Source: Desulfosudis oleivorans
GTDB taxonomy: Bacteria; Desulfobacterota; Desulfobacteria; Desulfobacterales; SURF-7
Direction of reading: 5' to 3'
Length of the DNA stretch: 64,000 nt
Assembly (NCBI GenBank): GCA_020723325.1
Contig: DYJD01000002.1
Coordinates: 95,629 to 159,628 of the forward strand
Numbering within the stretch: the stretch's first letter is position 1; each line of letters opens with the position of its first letter. Shown piece by piece: positions 7,077 to 16,155 of the stretch. A model generated the notes under the pieces. It saw nothing but the letters and a program-made list of their open reading frames with translations, did no database searches and was not told the origin of the DNA. Position numbers and translations under genes: made by a program.

Positions 7077-8152
7077 TGCAAAAAACGTCTCCCTTCCCGT
7101 TTGGATAGAAAAGCGATGATGGCCTGGGCGATGGCCTCCACCGGCAGGCACTCCACCGCGGCGTTGAGCTGGACAGCCGCCTTGGGCATACCGTAAACCG
7201 AGGAAGTGGCCTCATCCTGGGCGATGGTATGCCAACCCAGCCGGCGAAGCTCCCCCAAGCCCTTGGCGCCGTCGTTCCCCATGCCGGTCAGGATGATGGC
7301 GATGCCGCTGTCCGGCCAGTTTTCCGCAGCGCTGTGAAAAAAGACATCCACCGACGGGCGGAACGGTACATCCTTCGGTTCCGAGGTATACGCGAAGCGG
7401 CGTTCGGGGGTCAGGACCATGTGGTCATTGGTGCTGGCCACATAAATGGTGCCGGCCGCCGGATCGGTACCCTCCCTGGCCAGTTCCACTTTCATGACAG
7501 CCTGTTTGGCGAGCCAGTTGACCATATTGGCGGAAAATTCCTCCAGTACATGCTGGATAATGACGATGATGGCCGATAGCTGACCGGGGAGGCCGCCGAG
7601 AATCTTTGCCAGAGCCTTGGGCCCGCCGGTGGAAGCACCGATGATGACCAGGGGGGCGGCGGGTTTTTCAGCATCCCGGCTTGACGAAGGGCGGGAGACG
7701 GCTTGGACCTTGGCCGGTTCCTGCGGACCTGCCGGTGGGTTTTGCTTGTCCACCGATTTTTTCAGGATGCCGGCTTTGCGGATCTTTTTGCAGAGCAGCT
7801 CATCGAAGGAACGCGCGCCGGCTTTGTCGGTTCCGATTTCAACGGCATCCACCGCCCCAAACCCCATGGCCTTGAATATTTCGCCGGAATGGGCATCAAT
7901 ATCCGACGTTAGAATGATGATCTGGCACGGTGTTTTCTGCATCATCCCCCGGGTCACTTCGACGCCGTTCATCACCGGCAGGTCGATATCCAGGAGGACC
8001 ACGTCGGGACGGTTGGTTTCCACCTGCTTTATGGCCTCGGAACCGCTTCCGGCGGTCCAGACAATCGAGAAATCCACCTGCTTATCGATGCATTTCCGTA
8101 GAGAGCACAATACTTCGACGTCATGATGGGCGATGCCGATGCGCATGGTCAC
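7073..8152 (-). CDS. cheB: CheB-type methylesterase (WspF-like)
   Basis: 359 residues. The N-terminal receiver has phosphoacceptor Asp in VVLLDIDLPVMNG. After a Pro/Ser-rich linker comes the C-terminal esterase with the catalytic Ser in IGASTGGPKAL, His in VIIQHVLEEF and Asp in ILTGMGNDGAKG. It demethylates or deamidates receptor glutamates in the adaptation arm of the pathway, here presumably on the haem chemoreceptor of the same operon. Its GTG start overlaps the cheA stop (GTGA) and its own stop overlaps the GTG of the cyclase gene. An ATG two codons further in is an alternative start. In Wsp the homologous esterase is the brake whose loss locks the output on. Confidence 0.93.
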   Translation of the reverse strand: MTMRIGIAHHDVEVLCSLRKCIDKQVDFSIVWTAGSGSEAIKQVETNRPDVVLLDIDLPVMNGVEVTRGMMQKTPCQIIILTSDIDAHSGEIFKAMGFGAVDAVEIGTDKAGARSFDELLCKKIRKAGILKKSVDKQNPPAGPQEPAKVQAVSRPSSSRDAEKPAAPLVIIGASTGGPKALAKILGGLPGQLSAIIVIIQHVLEEFSANMVNWLAKQAVMKVELAREGTDPAAGTIYVASTNDHMVLTPERRFAYTSEPKDVPFRPSVDVFFHSAAENWPDSGIAIILTGMGNDGAKGLGELRRLGWHTIAQDEATSSVYGMPKAAVQLNAAVECLPVEAIAQAIIAFLSKREGRRFLQ

Positions 8153-11064
8153 GAATCTCCGATCAGGTCAATCACCGCATCCAGAAAGGTGTTGTCCTCA
8201 AAGCTGCTTTTGGTTAAGTAGTAATCCGCCCCCAATTCGAGCCCCCGCATCCGATCCTCCTCCCGGTCCTTGTAGGAGATGATGATCACCGGTATGGACT
8301 TCAAATCATCATGTCTCTTGATATTGCCCACAAATTCGAATCCGTTCATCCGGGGCATGTCGATATCGGAGATAACCAAGTCGAAGTGGCTGGAACGGAT
8401 GACGTTCCAGCCTTCCGCGCCGTCAACCGCTATTTCCACTTCATATCCCATGTTTCTCAGAAGTTTACGCTCCATCTCGCGCACGGTAATGGAGTCGTCC
8501 ACCACCAGAATGCGTTTCTTGCGGGCTTTTCCGACATCATCATCAGTCCCGATTTTTTTCAGACTGCGGCCGTGTAACAGATTGTCGATGGAGCGCACCA
8601 TGTCTTCCACATCAATAATGAGTACCGGTGACCCGTCCAGCATGATAGCGGCGGCATCAATGTTCGGCACTTTTCCCAGGCGGGCATCCAGGGGGCGCTC
8701 CACGAGATCGGTCTCCCCTAGGAATTTGTCCACGGCCAATCCATAGGTATGGAGGCGGTCGCTGAGCACCAGCACCATGATGTCATCCGCCGGCTTTGCT
8801 TTTCTATTGGTGGATAGAACATCGTGGATATCCACCAGGGCGATGTTGCTGCCGTCGAACTGGAAGTATTCGCGGGATTCCACGGTCTCGATTTCCTCAC
8901 GGTTCAAAACCAGGCACCGGTCGATGCGCGCCAAGGGAAACGCATAGAGTTCCCCGCTTATTTCCACCAGAAACGTCCGGATGACGGAAAGGGTCAGGGG
9001 AAGTTCCAGGATGAATGTCAGCCCTTCACCGGGTTTGGTCTCCGCCCGGACCACTCCGCCCACTTCGCGGACCATGGTTTGAACCACGTCCAGACCGACA
9101 CCCCGGCCGGATATCTGCGTGACATCGCTCCTGGTGCTGAAGCCGGGCAGAAAGAGAAAATCCAGCAGTTCATGTTCGCCCATCTGTTCAATCATTTTCT
9201 CATTGGCCAGCCCCTTCCGGGCGATCTTCTTGCGGAGGTCGTCCAGAATGATTCCGCGGCCGTCATCGGAAACGGTGACCATGAGCATGCCGGAGAGATG
9301 TGACGCCTGCAGCACCACCAGTCCGGATTCGGGTTTTCCGGCCGCAAGGCGCTCTTCCCGTGATTCTATCCCGTGGTCAACGGCGTTCTGAATCAAATGG
9401 GTCAACGGCGCGTCCAGTTTTTCCAGAATATCCCGGTCAACTTCAGTGTTTTTCCCCCGAATTTCAAAGGATACCTTTTTGTCCAGCTGACGGGATAGAT
9501 CTCTTACCAAGCGCGGAAATTTCCGGACACCATCGGAAAAAGGCCGCATGCGCACCGAAATCACTTCATGATAGATGCTGTCCGAAAGGGTAGCGTAGGT
9601 GCTGGTGAATTTTTCCAGGTGGTTCATCCGTTCCGCCAGTTTCTGGATGCTTTCCTTGTTGCGTTCCCGTGCTTCCGCAATGATTTTCTGGATATCATCA
9701 TCCCGGCTGGCGTTTCTGCCTTGAATCATTTCCTGCAGCCGCGAGAGGATATTGTAAAGCTCGGTATGACTTCGCTTGAGGCTCAGCAGCGATTCCGAAA
9801 AGGGCGGCAGCCAACTGGCCCCCACCACTACCTCGCCGGCCAGTCCCATCAGGCGCTCGATTTTTTCCGCGGATACGCGTATGGCCCTGGTCTTGTCCGC
9901 CGCCTTGGATGAAGGTGTTTTGTCGCCGTCATTTTCCGGCGGCTTGTCGGCCTTGACCGCCGCCGGCACCTCCCGGTGAACGGAATCAGGCGGCGCAGCC
10001 ACGGAACGGTCGCTATTTTCCCGGGGCATTGCCGATGAATCCTGATCGCCAGCGCCGGAACCGGATCTACGGGGGGGAGGCGGAGACGCCGCCGTTTCCG
10101 AGGAAATAGCCCGGACAGCCTGGATTAACAGGTCATTTTCGGTCTTCAGGCCGGCGAGTCGGTTTTCATCCCGGTCCTTCCCGGCTTCCGATATTTTCAA
10201 AAGCATGTCGACACCTTGTAGGAGCGTGTCCACGTTTTCCGGTGACAGCGTGACCCGGCCGCCCTGGGCGGCCACGAAACAATCTTCCATGACATGGGCG
10301 CAATCCACCGCCAGGCGGAGGCCCACCACCCGGGCCCCTCCTTTGATGGAATGGGCGCTGCGCATGAGTGCTTCCAGATGGTTGGCGTCCCCCGGGCTGT
10401 TTTCCAGGGCCAGCAAGCCGTTGTTCAGCACTTCCGTGTGACTTTTCACCTCCTCCATGTACAGGTCGAGCATACCGTCGTCAGCGGTCACGCTGCTGCC
10501 GATGGTCGCCTCCAGCTTGGAACCGCGGCCGGGGGCGGAGCCGGAAACGGGTTCGCGAGCCGGTCGCGCCCCAACCGCTGCCTCCGCCGGGGATATTTCG
10601 GTTTTCGGCACAGAAGCGGGTGTCCTGGCATGGGAGCCGGCGTTCCCCGCTGAATTTCCAGCCGATACAGCGGCGATTTTCCCACGGATGTTTTCCCGTT
10701 GACATGTGAGCCAGTAGGAAAGTTCGGCGTTCTCCGTATCCGCCATTTCCAGAAGCAGGTCAGCGGCGCTGATCAGGCTGTCGGCGGACTCCGGGAGCAA
10801 TTGCCATCCGCCTTTCCTGATGGCGACCAAGCAGTCTTTGATGGCCGCCGCAAGATCGGCTATATCGTCGGCTTCCACGATCCGCGCTCCGCCATATACC
10901 ATTTTGGCGGCGTTGATCAAGGTGTCGAGGCCGCCGGGGGTATCCGGAGCGCTCACGATTTCCGGCAGACCGTCCCGCAGGATGCTGCCATGGGTTTTTA
11001 CCTCCGAACGAAACAAGTCCAGGATGGAATCGTTGCCGGATGGTTGCATGTCGCTGCTGTTCAC
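8149..11064 (-). CDS. cheA: CheA hybrid kinase with two Hpt regions and REC (WspE-like)
   Basis: 971 residues from a GTG overlapping the upstream stop, with AAGGAG seven bases before it. Domains: a degenerate Hpt (about 10-120, AAKMVYGGAR with Lys54 where the phospho-His should be); an active Hpt (about 195-310, AHSIKGGAR, His238); a long Pro/Ser/Ala-rich linker; the dimerisation helix region (from about 460); the GHKL ATPase with NAVDHGIE and SDDGRGI; a CheW-like domain; and a C-terminal receiver with phosphoacceptor in LVISDIDMPRMNG. WspE is likewise a CheA-REC fusion. It should autophosphorylate on His238 and feed its own receiver, CheB and the receiver-cyclase. A longer frame back to 11250 lies in the preceding gene and is not used. 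Confidence 0.93.
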   Translation of the reverse strand: MNSSDMQPSGNDSILDLFRSEVKTHGSILRDGLPEIVSAPDTPGGLDTLINAAKMVYGGARIVEADDIADLAAAIKDCLVAIRKGGWQLLPESADSLISAADLLLEMADTENAELSYWLTCQRENIRGKIAAVSAGNSAGNAGSHARTPASVPKTEISPAEAAVGARPAREPVSGSAPGRGSKLEATIGSSVTADDGMLDLYMEEVKSHTEVLNNGLLALENSPGDANHLEALMRSAHSIKGGARVVGLRLAVDCAHVMEDCFVAAQGGRVTLSPENVDTLLQGVDMLLKISEAGKDRDENRLAGLKTENDLLIQAVRAISSETAASPPPPRRSGSGAGDQDSSAMPRENSDRSVAAPPDSVHREVPAAVKADKPPENDGDKTPSSKAADKTRAIRVSAEKIERLMGLAGEVVVGASWLPPFSESLLSLKRSHTELYNILSRLQEMIQGRNASRDDDIQKIIAEARERNKESIQKLAERMNHLEKFTSTYATLSDSIYHEVISVRMRPFSDGVRKFPRLVRDLSRQLDKKVSFEIRGKNTEVDRDILEKLDAPLTHLIQNAVDHGIESREERLAAGKPESGLVVLQASHLSGMLMVTVSDDGRGIILDDLRKKIARKGLANEKMIEQMGEHELLDFLFLPGFSTRSDVTQISGRGVGLDVVQTMVREVGGVVRAETKPGEGLTFILELPLTLSVIRTFLVEISGELYAFPLARIDRCLVLNREEIETVESREYFQFDGSNIALVDIHDVLSTNRKAKPADDIMVLVLSDRLHTYGLAVDKFLGETDLVERPLDARLGKVPNIDAAAIMLDGSPVLIIDVEDMVRSIDNLLHGRSLKKIGTDDDVGKARKKRILVVDDSITVREMERKLLRNMGYEVEIAVDGAEGWNVIRSSHFDLVISDIDMPRMNGFEFVGNIKRHDDLKSIPVIIISYKDREEDRMRGLELGADYYLTKSSFEDNTFLDAVIDLIGDS

Positions 11065-11732
11065 TGAACACTCCTTGTCAGTCGGTAGATCAGCAGTTCT
11101 TCGTCCAGCAGGCTGACCTGCCGGCCATCCCAATGAAAAATGGCCTTTGTGAACGTGGATTTCGCCTTGGACACGGTCACGGGGACATTTTGAAGCATGC
11201 CGGGGTTCAGGCGGTGGACTCCGTGGATGTGATGAACTGGGAAGACCCATTTCTCGCCGTCCCTGTTGATTACCAGCATCCGCCGGCAGCCCCGGCTCTC
11301 ATCCGTTTCTTCTTTCTCCAATTCGAAAAGAGCCTTCAGGGAAACACACAGCTGGATTTCGCCGTGCATATTGATAATTCCGATGAGCACGGAATTTTTC
11401 CGATGGGGAACGCTGTGGACGGGCACCGGTTCGATCACCTCCGCAAAAATCCGGGTGGGCAGTGCAAACCATTCCGCAGCGATTTTAAAGATGACCACCG
11501 AGATGGTGCCGATATGTTCGATTTCCTTTTTATCGGCCAGCACCTCCGTGCACTCCTCGCGATAAGTCTCCGGAAGGTCTTGTTGCAGGAGGCTTCTGCC
11601 GGCTTGGATGTAAACATTGCAGTTCCGGCAGTGGATTACCCTGTCCAATTCCAGGCAACGGGGCCGTTCATCGCCCCATACGCCGGTCCGCTTCCAACAG
11701 CGATTGATTTCGGCAGCATCATGCTCTTTCAA
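11061..11732 (-). CDS. WspD-like CheW coupling protein with Cys-rich N-terminus
   Basis: 223 residues. The C-terminal half (about 75-215) is a CheW fold (FKIAAEWFALPTRIF, IIGIINMHGEIQLCVSL). The N-terminal 60 residues hold an unusual Cys-rich motif, CWKRTGVWGDERPRCLEL then HCRNCNVY, typical of the second CheW of Wsp operons (WspD). The TTG start overlaps the cheR stop (TTGA), with GAGGCG upstream. It would couple the kinase to receptor clusters. Whether the cysteines bind metal is unknown. Its position between CheR and CheA matches wspC-wspD-wspE. Confidence 0.88.
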   Translation of the reverse strand: MKEHDAAEINRCWKRTGVWGDERPRCLELDRVIHCRNCNVYIQAGRSLLQQDLPETYREECTEVLADKKEIEHIGTISVVIFKIAAEWFALPTRIFAEVIEPVPVHSVPHRKNSVLIGIINMHGEIQLCVSLKALFELEKEETDESRGCRRMLVINRDGEKWVFPVHHIHGVHRLNPGMLQNVPVTVSKAKSTFTKAIFHWDGRQVSLLDEELLIYRLTRSVQ

Positions 11733-13039
11733 GGCGCCTCCGTCTTGTTGCGAATTCTATCCATACGTTCCTTTATCCTCGTCGCCTTCATGCGGTCACC
11801 GGCCTGTTCGGCCAGGATCAACAAATGCTGGAGCGCATCCAGATGGCTCGGCTTCAGATACAGCACCCGGTTGAAACACTCACCGGCTTGGTGGTTGTCA
11901 TCCCTGGCGCCGCAGATGACCCCCTGGAGGAAATAGGCTTCCACGAAGCCGCTGTTTCGTTTGATGATTTCCTCACAGAGGGCGAAGGCACTGTCCAAGT
12001 CGCCCTGATCCGCCAGATGCCGGGCCTTGTCAAAAAGCTCGGGAAGCTCCCCTTTGCCCTGGCTGGGCAACTTGGCGTTGTCCGCCTGGTATTTGGGCCG
12101 GACGGGGATTTGGGGGGTCTCCGCGGGCTTGGGAACTGCAATCGGACCAGGGGCAGGGGCCGGACTAGGCCCTTTCGTCGCTACCGGCGCCCTGGGCGGA
12201 GGAGACGGCGCTTTCGATGCCGTCTTGGCCGGTTTGTCCGAGGCGGCTACCCGCCGGTAGGCGAAGATGCCGACCTGCCGGATCCGTTCCATCTGGTTTT
12301 CCGCAAACGGGTATTCTTCCGCATGCCCCATAAACAGAAGGCCCCCGATATTCAGCAGACGCTGCAGAACAGCCGCCGCCTTTTTTTTCGCTGAGTTGCT
12401 GAAGTAAATAAACAGGTTCCGGGAGAGGATGATGTCGTAAGGGGGCGTGTTTGTAAGAAACGTTTCGGCGATGATATTGCCCTGCAGGAAGGTCACCGTT
12501 TCCCGGATGGCCGGTATCAGAAGATATCCATCTGGTGTTTCTTGGAAATAGCGCTCCCGATACTGCAGGCTGTCCCCCCGGAAGGAGACTTTTTCGAACA
12601 CCGCGCCCTTGGCTTTTTTCAATACGTAGGCGCTGATATCCACTGCATCGATGTGGAACCTTCCAGGCGGAAAACCCATGTCGAACAGGATCATGGCGAT
12701 GGTATAGGGTTCTTCGCCGGTGGCGCAGGGGATGCTCAGGATCCTCAGATTGCTGCCCTGCCTGGATAACAACCAGGTGTTTCTGATGTGATCGGCCAGG
12801 TATTCCAACTGCTTGCGGTTCCGGAAAAACCAGGTTTCCGGAATGGTCAGCTCCTCTATGAGTTCTTTCATCTCCGGGTTGGAGGTCGTAAGAAGGTCGT
12901 AATAGTCTTGGGTGGAGGAAAGCCGGCAAGCGGCCATGCGTCTGGCCACCACCTTTTGAAAGAACTCCTTTCCGATGGCGCCGGTGGACAGGCCGATGGT
13001 TTCTTCCATTAGAGCTTCAAGAGACGCTAACGATTCCAT
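11729..13039 (-). CDS. cheR: CheR-type methyltransferase with TPR tail (WspC-like)
   Basis: 436 residues. Residues 1-265 form a CheR domain: an all-alpha N-terminal part with PETWFFRN, then an SAM-binding Rossmann fold with ILSIPCATGEEPYTIAM and DIILSRNLFIYFS. A Pro/Ala-rich linker of about 60 residues leads to TPR-like repeats (about 325-430, LFDKARHLADQGDLDSAFAL and AYFLQGVICGARDDNHQAGE). It methylates receptor glutamates. The TPR tail is a feature of WspC/FrzF-type enzymes. Its ATG overlaps the TAA of the upstream cheW by one base. Confidence 0.92.
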   Translation of the reverse strand: MESLASLEALMEETIGLSTGAIGKEFFQKVVARRMAACRLSSTQDYYDLLTTSNPEMKELIEELTIPETWFFRNRKQLEYLADHIRNTWLLSRQGSNLRILSIPCATGEEPYTIAMILFDMGFPPGRFHIDAVDISAYVLKKAKGAVFEKVSFRGDSLQYRERYFQETPDGYLLIPAIRETVTFLQGNIIAETFLTNTPPYDIILSRNLFIYFSNSAKKKAAAVLQRLLNIGGLLFMGHAEEYPFAENQMERIRQVGIFAYRRVAASDKPAKTASKAPSPPPRAPVATKGPSPAPAPGPIAVPKPAETPQIPVRPKYQADNAKLPSQGKGELPELFDKARHLADQGDLDSAFALCEEIIKRNSGFVEAYFLQGVICGARDDNHQAGECFNRVLYLKPSHLDALQHLLILAEQAGDRMKATRIKERMDRIRNKTEAP

Positions 13040-13488
13040 TATTCCTCGATGATGGAAACGAATTGCAAACTACGGGGTAGAAGGTCCAGGTCAATGAACT
13101 GGATCATCTCTTCGTCCAACATGACGACATTTTTCAGATAAGGCGCCGTGTCCATCACCACGCCGGAAGGCAGAAAAGCGTCCGCCGTTTTACGAACTGT
13201 CTCGGTTACCCGCTCGGCCATGAGGCCGATGGTATAAGGTGCTTGGTTCTGCCGTTCAAAATCCACCAGGATAATCCGAGTGCTCAGGCGCATCTCGCAG
13301 GACTTGCCCTGGATCAGACGTCGCAGGTCGATAACCGGAACAATGACCCCCCTGTAGTTCAAAAGACCGACGACAAATTCCGGTGCCTGGGATATTTCCT
13401 TCAGCCGCACCATGGGCGCCACCTCCCGGACCTTTTCGCATTTTATGGTGTACATCTCGTCGCCGAGATAAAACAAAAGCAGCAGCAT
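13039..13488 (-). CDS. cheW: CheW coupling protein (WspB-like)
   Basis: 149 residues, a single CheW domain: LLLLFYLGDEMYTIKCEKV at the start, VVGLLNYRGVIVPVIDLRRL in the core, and FIDLDLLP near the end. It bridges the chemoreceptor and CheA. The open frame extends to 13587 but would then overlap the receptor gene. The ATG at 13488 puts the hydrophobic first strand at the N-terminus as in WspB. A GTG three codons upstream is the other option. A gap of 67 bases separates it from the receptor stop. Confidence 0.9.
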   Translation of the reverse strand: MLLLLFYLGDEMYTIKCEKVREVAPMVRLKEISQAPEFVVGLLNYRGVIVPVIDLRRLIQGKSCEMRLSTRIILVDFERQNQAPYTIGLMAERVTETVRKTADAFLPSGVVMDTAPYLKNVVMLDEEMIQFIDLDLLPRSLQFVSIIEE

Positions 13489-13555
13489 GGTTGACACCCG
13501 ACCTTTTTTCAATGATTCATATGCCGCATGAAATCCGATATACGGGAGTAATGGG

Positions 13556-15211
13556 TTACACCACTTTAAACCGGGACGCTTGTTCATGGAGCCGTCGGGC
13601 CGCGTCGTTCAACTCCCCGATGGCCATAAAGGTCTCCTGCAGGGAATCGGTGGTCTGATGCATGACCACACCCAGGTCGGTCATGGTGAGATTCATTTTT
13701 TGGGCATTCTCGGACTGATTTACCATGGCGGTGTTGATTTCCCTGAATTTGGGATAGAGCGCCTGCACCTGGTCGATGATCCGGGTGAGCTGGGAACTGA
13801 TTTTCGTGATGTCCTCGGCGCTGCGCTGCACTTCGGCAATGAACTTGTCCATTTCCATGACCCCCGAAGACACGGCCGATTGCATTTCCTTGACCATCTG
13901 GTCGATATCCAGCGTGGCCACAGCGGTTTGATCCGCAAGCCGCCTGATCTCACGGGCCACCACCGTGAAGCCGCGGCCGTACTCACCGGCCTTTTCCGCT
14001 TCAATGGCCGCGTTCAAGGACAGGAGATTGGTCTGATCGGAAACCTTGGTGATGGTGGTGACCACGTTGGTGATGTTTTCCGCCTTTTCATAAATGGTGC
14101 CCAGCCTGGCGGAAATGGCGCTGGAAGCCGATTCCATCTGTTTCATGGCCTCGCCCATGCGTGTGAGGTCCGACTGCCCGCTGCTGGCGTAATCGGCGGT
14201 TTGGTTCAGGTCATTGGCCATCTGCTGCATGGTGTTTACCAGGTTTTCCGCGATATCGGAAATCCCCTCAATGGATTTCACCATGTTCTCCGTGGACGAT
14301 AGTTGGTTGTTCAGCACGGTCTTTTGCTCGGTGGCGGAAGCCGACAATTCTGTGGATGACGACGTGATCTGCACGCCGGATTTCTGAACCTGCTCTACGA
14401 TGGACCGGATCTGTTCTAGAAAATCATTGAAGAGCTTTGCCAGGGTGCCCAGTTCGTCTTCCGAGGCAATCCGCAGACGCCTGGTCAGGTCCGCTTCGCC
14501 GGCGGAAAGATCCTTGAACCCTTCGATGACCCGGGTGAGGGGCTGCTTCACAAAACGATTCACGAAATAGTACATGGCTCCGAGAAAGAAAATCACAATG
14601 AGAACAAGACCATAGAAGGAATTGATCATGGAGCGTGTTTTGGCGTCGGAGATGATCCGCTCTGCATTTTTTTTGGCGTCTTCCAAGGCTTGGGTGGAAA
14701 ACGTCATGCCGGTGACACCGCAGATTTCACCTGTTTTCCAGTTGTTGTGACACCGCATGCAGGTGGGCTCCACCACATGGGGCTGATAAATTTCAAAAGT
14801 GCCGGAGGCGGCATTTTCGTTGATCTGTTTTTTGGGGTCGGCATAGAGTTTTTTGGCCAGATTGGCCGGCATCTTTTTGTTTAGGTTGGAAGGATAGGAT
14901 GAATGGGTCACCACGCCGTTCCGGTCGTAGAGGGAAAATTCCAGCACACCTTGGACCGTCCGCTGGGCCTCGATGAGCCGGGTAAATTTTTCCATCTCCC
15001 CGCGCACCAGGGAACCTTTCACTGCTTGTTCCACCGAGTTGAATTGGTTTTCGGCGAATTGTTTTTCCCTGTTTTCCAGGGCTTCGATGGTTTTTTGGGA
15101 CAATTCCGAAAGCATCCCCACCGTGCCCAGATACTGGATGCACATGGCGATCAGCACCGACGCCACCAACGCGGACAGAATGGCGATACTGAGCTTGACA
15201 TGCAGTTTCAT
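13556..15211 (-). CDS. Methyl-accepting chemotaxis protein with periplasmic c-type haem motif
   Basis: 551 residues: TM1 about 7-29; periplasmic domain 30-198; TM2 about 199-219; HAMP about 220-272; then the signalling domain with hairpin tip TNLLSLNAAIEAEKAGEYGRG. The periplasmic part contains CMRCH at residues 151-155, a CxxCH covalent haem c site, in a context resembling DUF3365/Tll0287-like haem sensor domains (SLYDRNGVVTHSSYPS, then FEIYQPHVVEPTCMRCH). It starts four bases after the hydrogenase small-subunit stop, so hydrogenase and receptor are translated from one mRNA. The haem is a plausible electron acceptor or redox/gas sensor facing the same compartment as the exported hydrogenase. 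The methylation targets are the CheR and CheB downstream. Confidence 0.93.
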   Translation of the reverse strand: MKLHVKLSIAILSALVASVLIAMCIQYLGTVGMLSELSQKTIEALENREKQFAENQFNSVEQAVKGSLVRGEMEKFTRLIEAQRTVQGVLEFSLYDRNGVVTHSSYPSNLNKKMPANLAKKLYADPKKQINENAASGTFEIYQPHVVEPTCMRCHNNWKTGEICGVTGMTFSTQALEDAKKNAERIISDAKTRSMINSFYGLVLIVIFFLGAMYYFVNRFVKQPLTRVIEGFKDLSAGEADLTRRLRIASEDELGTLAKLFNDFLEQIRSIVEQVQKSGVQITSSSTELSASATEQKTVLNNQLSSTENMVKSIEGISDIAENLVNTMQQMANDLNQTADYASSGQSDLTRMGEAMKQMESASSAISARLGTIYEKAENITNVVTTITKVSDQTNLLSLNAAIEAEKAGEYGRGFTVVAREIRRLADQTAVATLDIDQMVKEMQSAVSSGVMEMDKFIAEVQRSAEDITKISSQLTRIIDQVQALYPKFREINTAMVNQSENAQKMNLTMTDLGVVMHQTTDSLQETFMAIGELNDAARRLHEQASRFKVV

Positions 15212-15214
15212 GGA

Positions 15215-16138
15215 TTATTTCCCTCCCCTTCCGGATGAAGCCGGCGTCAGGTAAAAAGGAAAGGATGCGTCTTTGGCAAATCCCTCCCGGGCGCATCCGA
15301 TGCAAGGGGCGTTGGCGTTGATGCAGGTATTCGCCCCGCTGTTCCACAGCCGTACCGTGCAGTCCGCGTGGGTGACCGGGCCCTGACAACCGAGGTAGAA
15401 GAGACAGCCGTTCTCACCGAAGCTTGTCGCGAAGTGTTCCCGCTCGTATTCGGCGAATCTGGGGCACTGGTCGTGGAGTAAGCGGGAGTAGAACATTTTG
15501 GGCCGACCTAAATCGTCCAGCTCCGGGTTTCCGAATTTGAGCTTGTGTACGATGGTCCCGACGATCCAGTCCGGGTGGGCCGGGCATCCCGGGACCCGGA
15601 TGAGACCTGTCGCAATGGCTTTTTGTTTGAGAAAATCGGGAACGCTGACGGCGCCTGTGGGATTGTTCTCTGCCGCCGGGATACCACCGAAAGAGGCACA
15701 GGCGCCCACGGCGATGACCGCCTGGGCGCTTCGGGCGGCCCGGGCCACCTGCTCGGTTATGGTCTCATGGCCGACCCGGCATGCGTTCGGCAGACCGACG
15801 GGCATGGCCCCCTCCACCACCAGGATGTAACCACCCCGGTTGATGCTTTTCTCGATCACATCCATGAAGGTTGCCCCGGTGGCGGTGGAGAGTGTCTGGT
15901 GGGCCATTAAAGCGATATAGCGTGTCAAGAGTTGCAGGGGGCCGGGATACTCGGTGTTCAGCAGTGAGATCGAACATCCCGAGCAGCTCTGGCCCTGAAG
16001 CCATAGGACCGGAGGATTGCTGGACGCCAGTTTTTCCAGGGCATCTACGATCCTTGGGGCCGCGCCGGTCCCCAGACCCATCAGCAGGGCAAGCTTTGAA
16101 GCGGCTTTGAGAAATTCTCTTCGTGTTATATTCAGCAT
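15215..16138 (-). CDS. [NiFe] hydrogenase small subunit, Tat-exported
   Basis: 307 residues from the ATG at 16138, which follows AGAGGA; the frame extends to 16180 into the previous gene and is not used. The Tat signal is TRREFLKAA at residues 5-13, followed by a hydrophobic stretch. Fe-S ligands can be followed: proximal CSGC (52/55) plus Cys in VGACASFGG and VPGCPAHPDW; distal LLHDQC with NGCLFYLGC; medial DCTVRLW to APCIGC. The proximal motif has the standard four-Cys form, not the six-Cys form of O2-tolerant enzymes. There is no C-terminal membrane anchor, so a soluble periplasmic heterodimer is expected. It passes electrons from H2 outward, and the very next gene encodes a haem receptor. 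Confidence 0.94.
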   Translation of the reverse strand: MLNITRREFLKAASKLALLMGLGTGAAPRIVDALEKLASSNPPVLWLQGQSCSGCSISLLNTEYPGPLQLLTRYIALMAHQTLSTATGATFMDVIEKSINRGGYILVVEGAMPVGLPNACRVGHETITEQVARAARSAQAVIAVGACASFGGIPAAENNPTGAVSVPDFLKQKAIATGLIRVPGCPAHPDWIVGTIVHKLKFGNPELDDLGRPKMFYSRLLHDQCPRFAEYEREHFATSFGENGCLFYLGCQGPVTHADCTVRLWNSGANTCINANAPCIGCAREGFAKDASFPFYLTPASSGRGGK

Positions 16139-16155
16139 GCGGTATCCTCTTTTTT

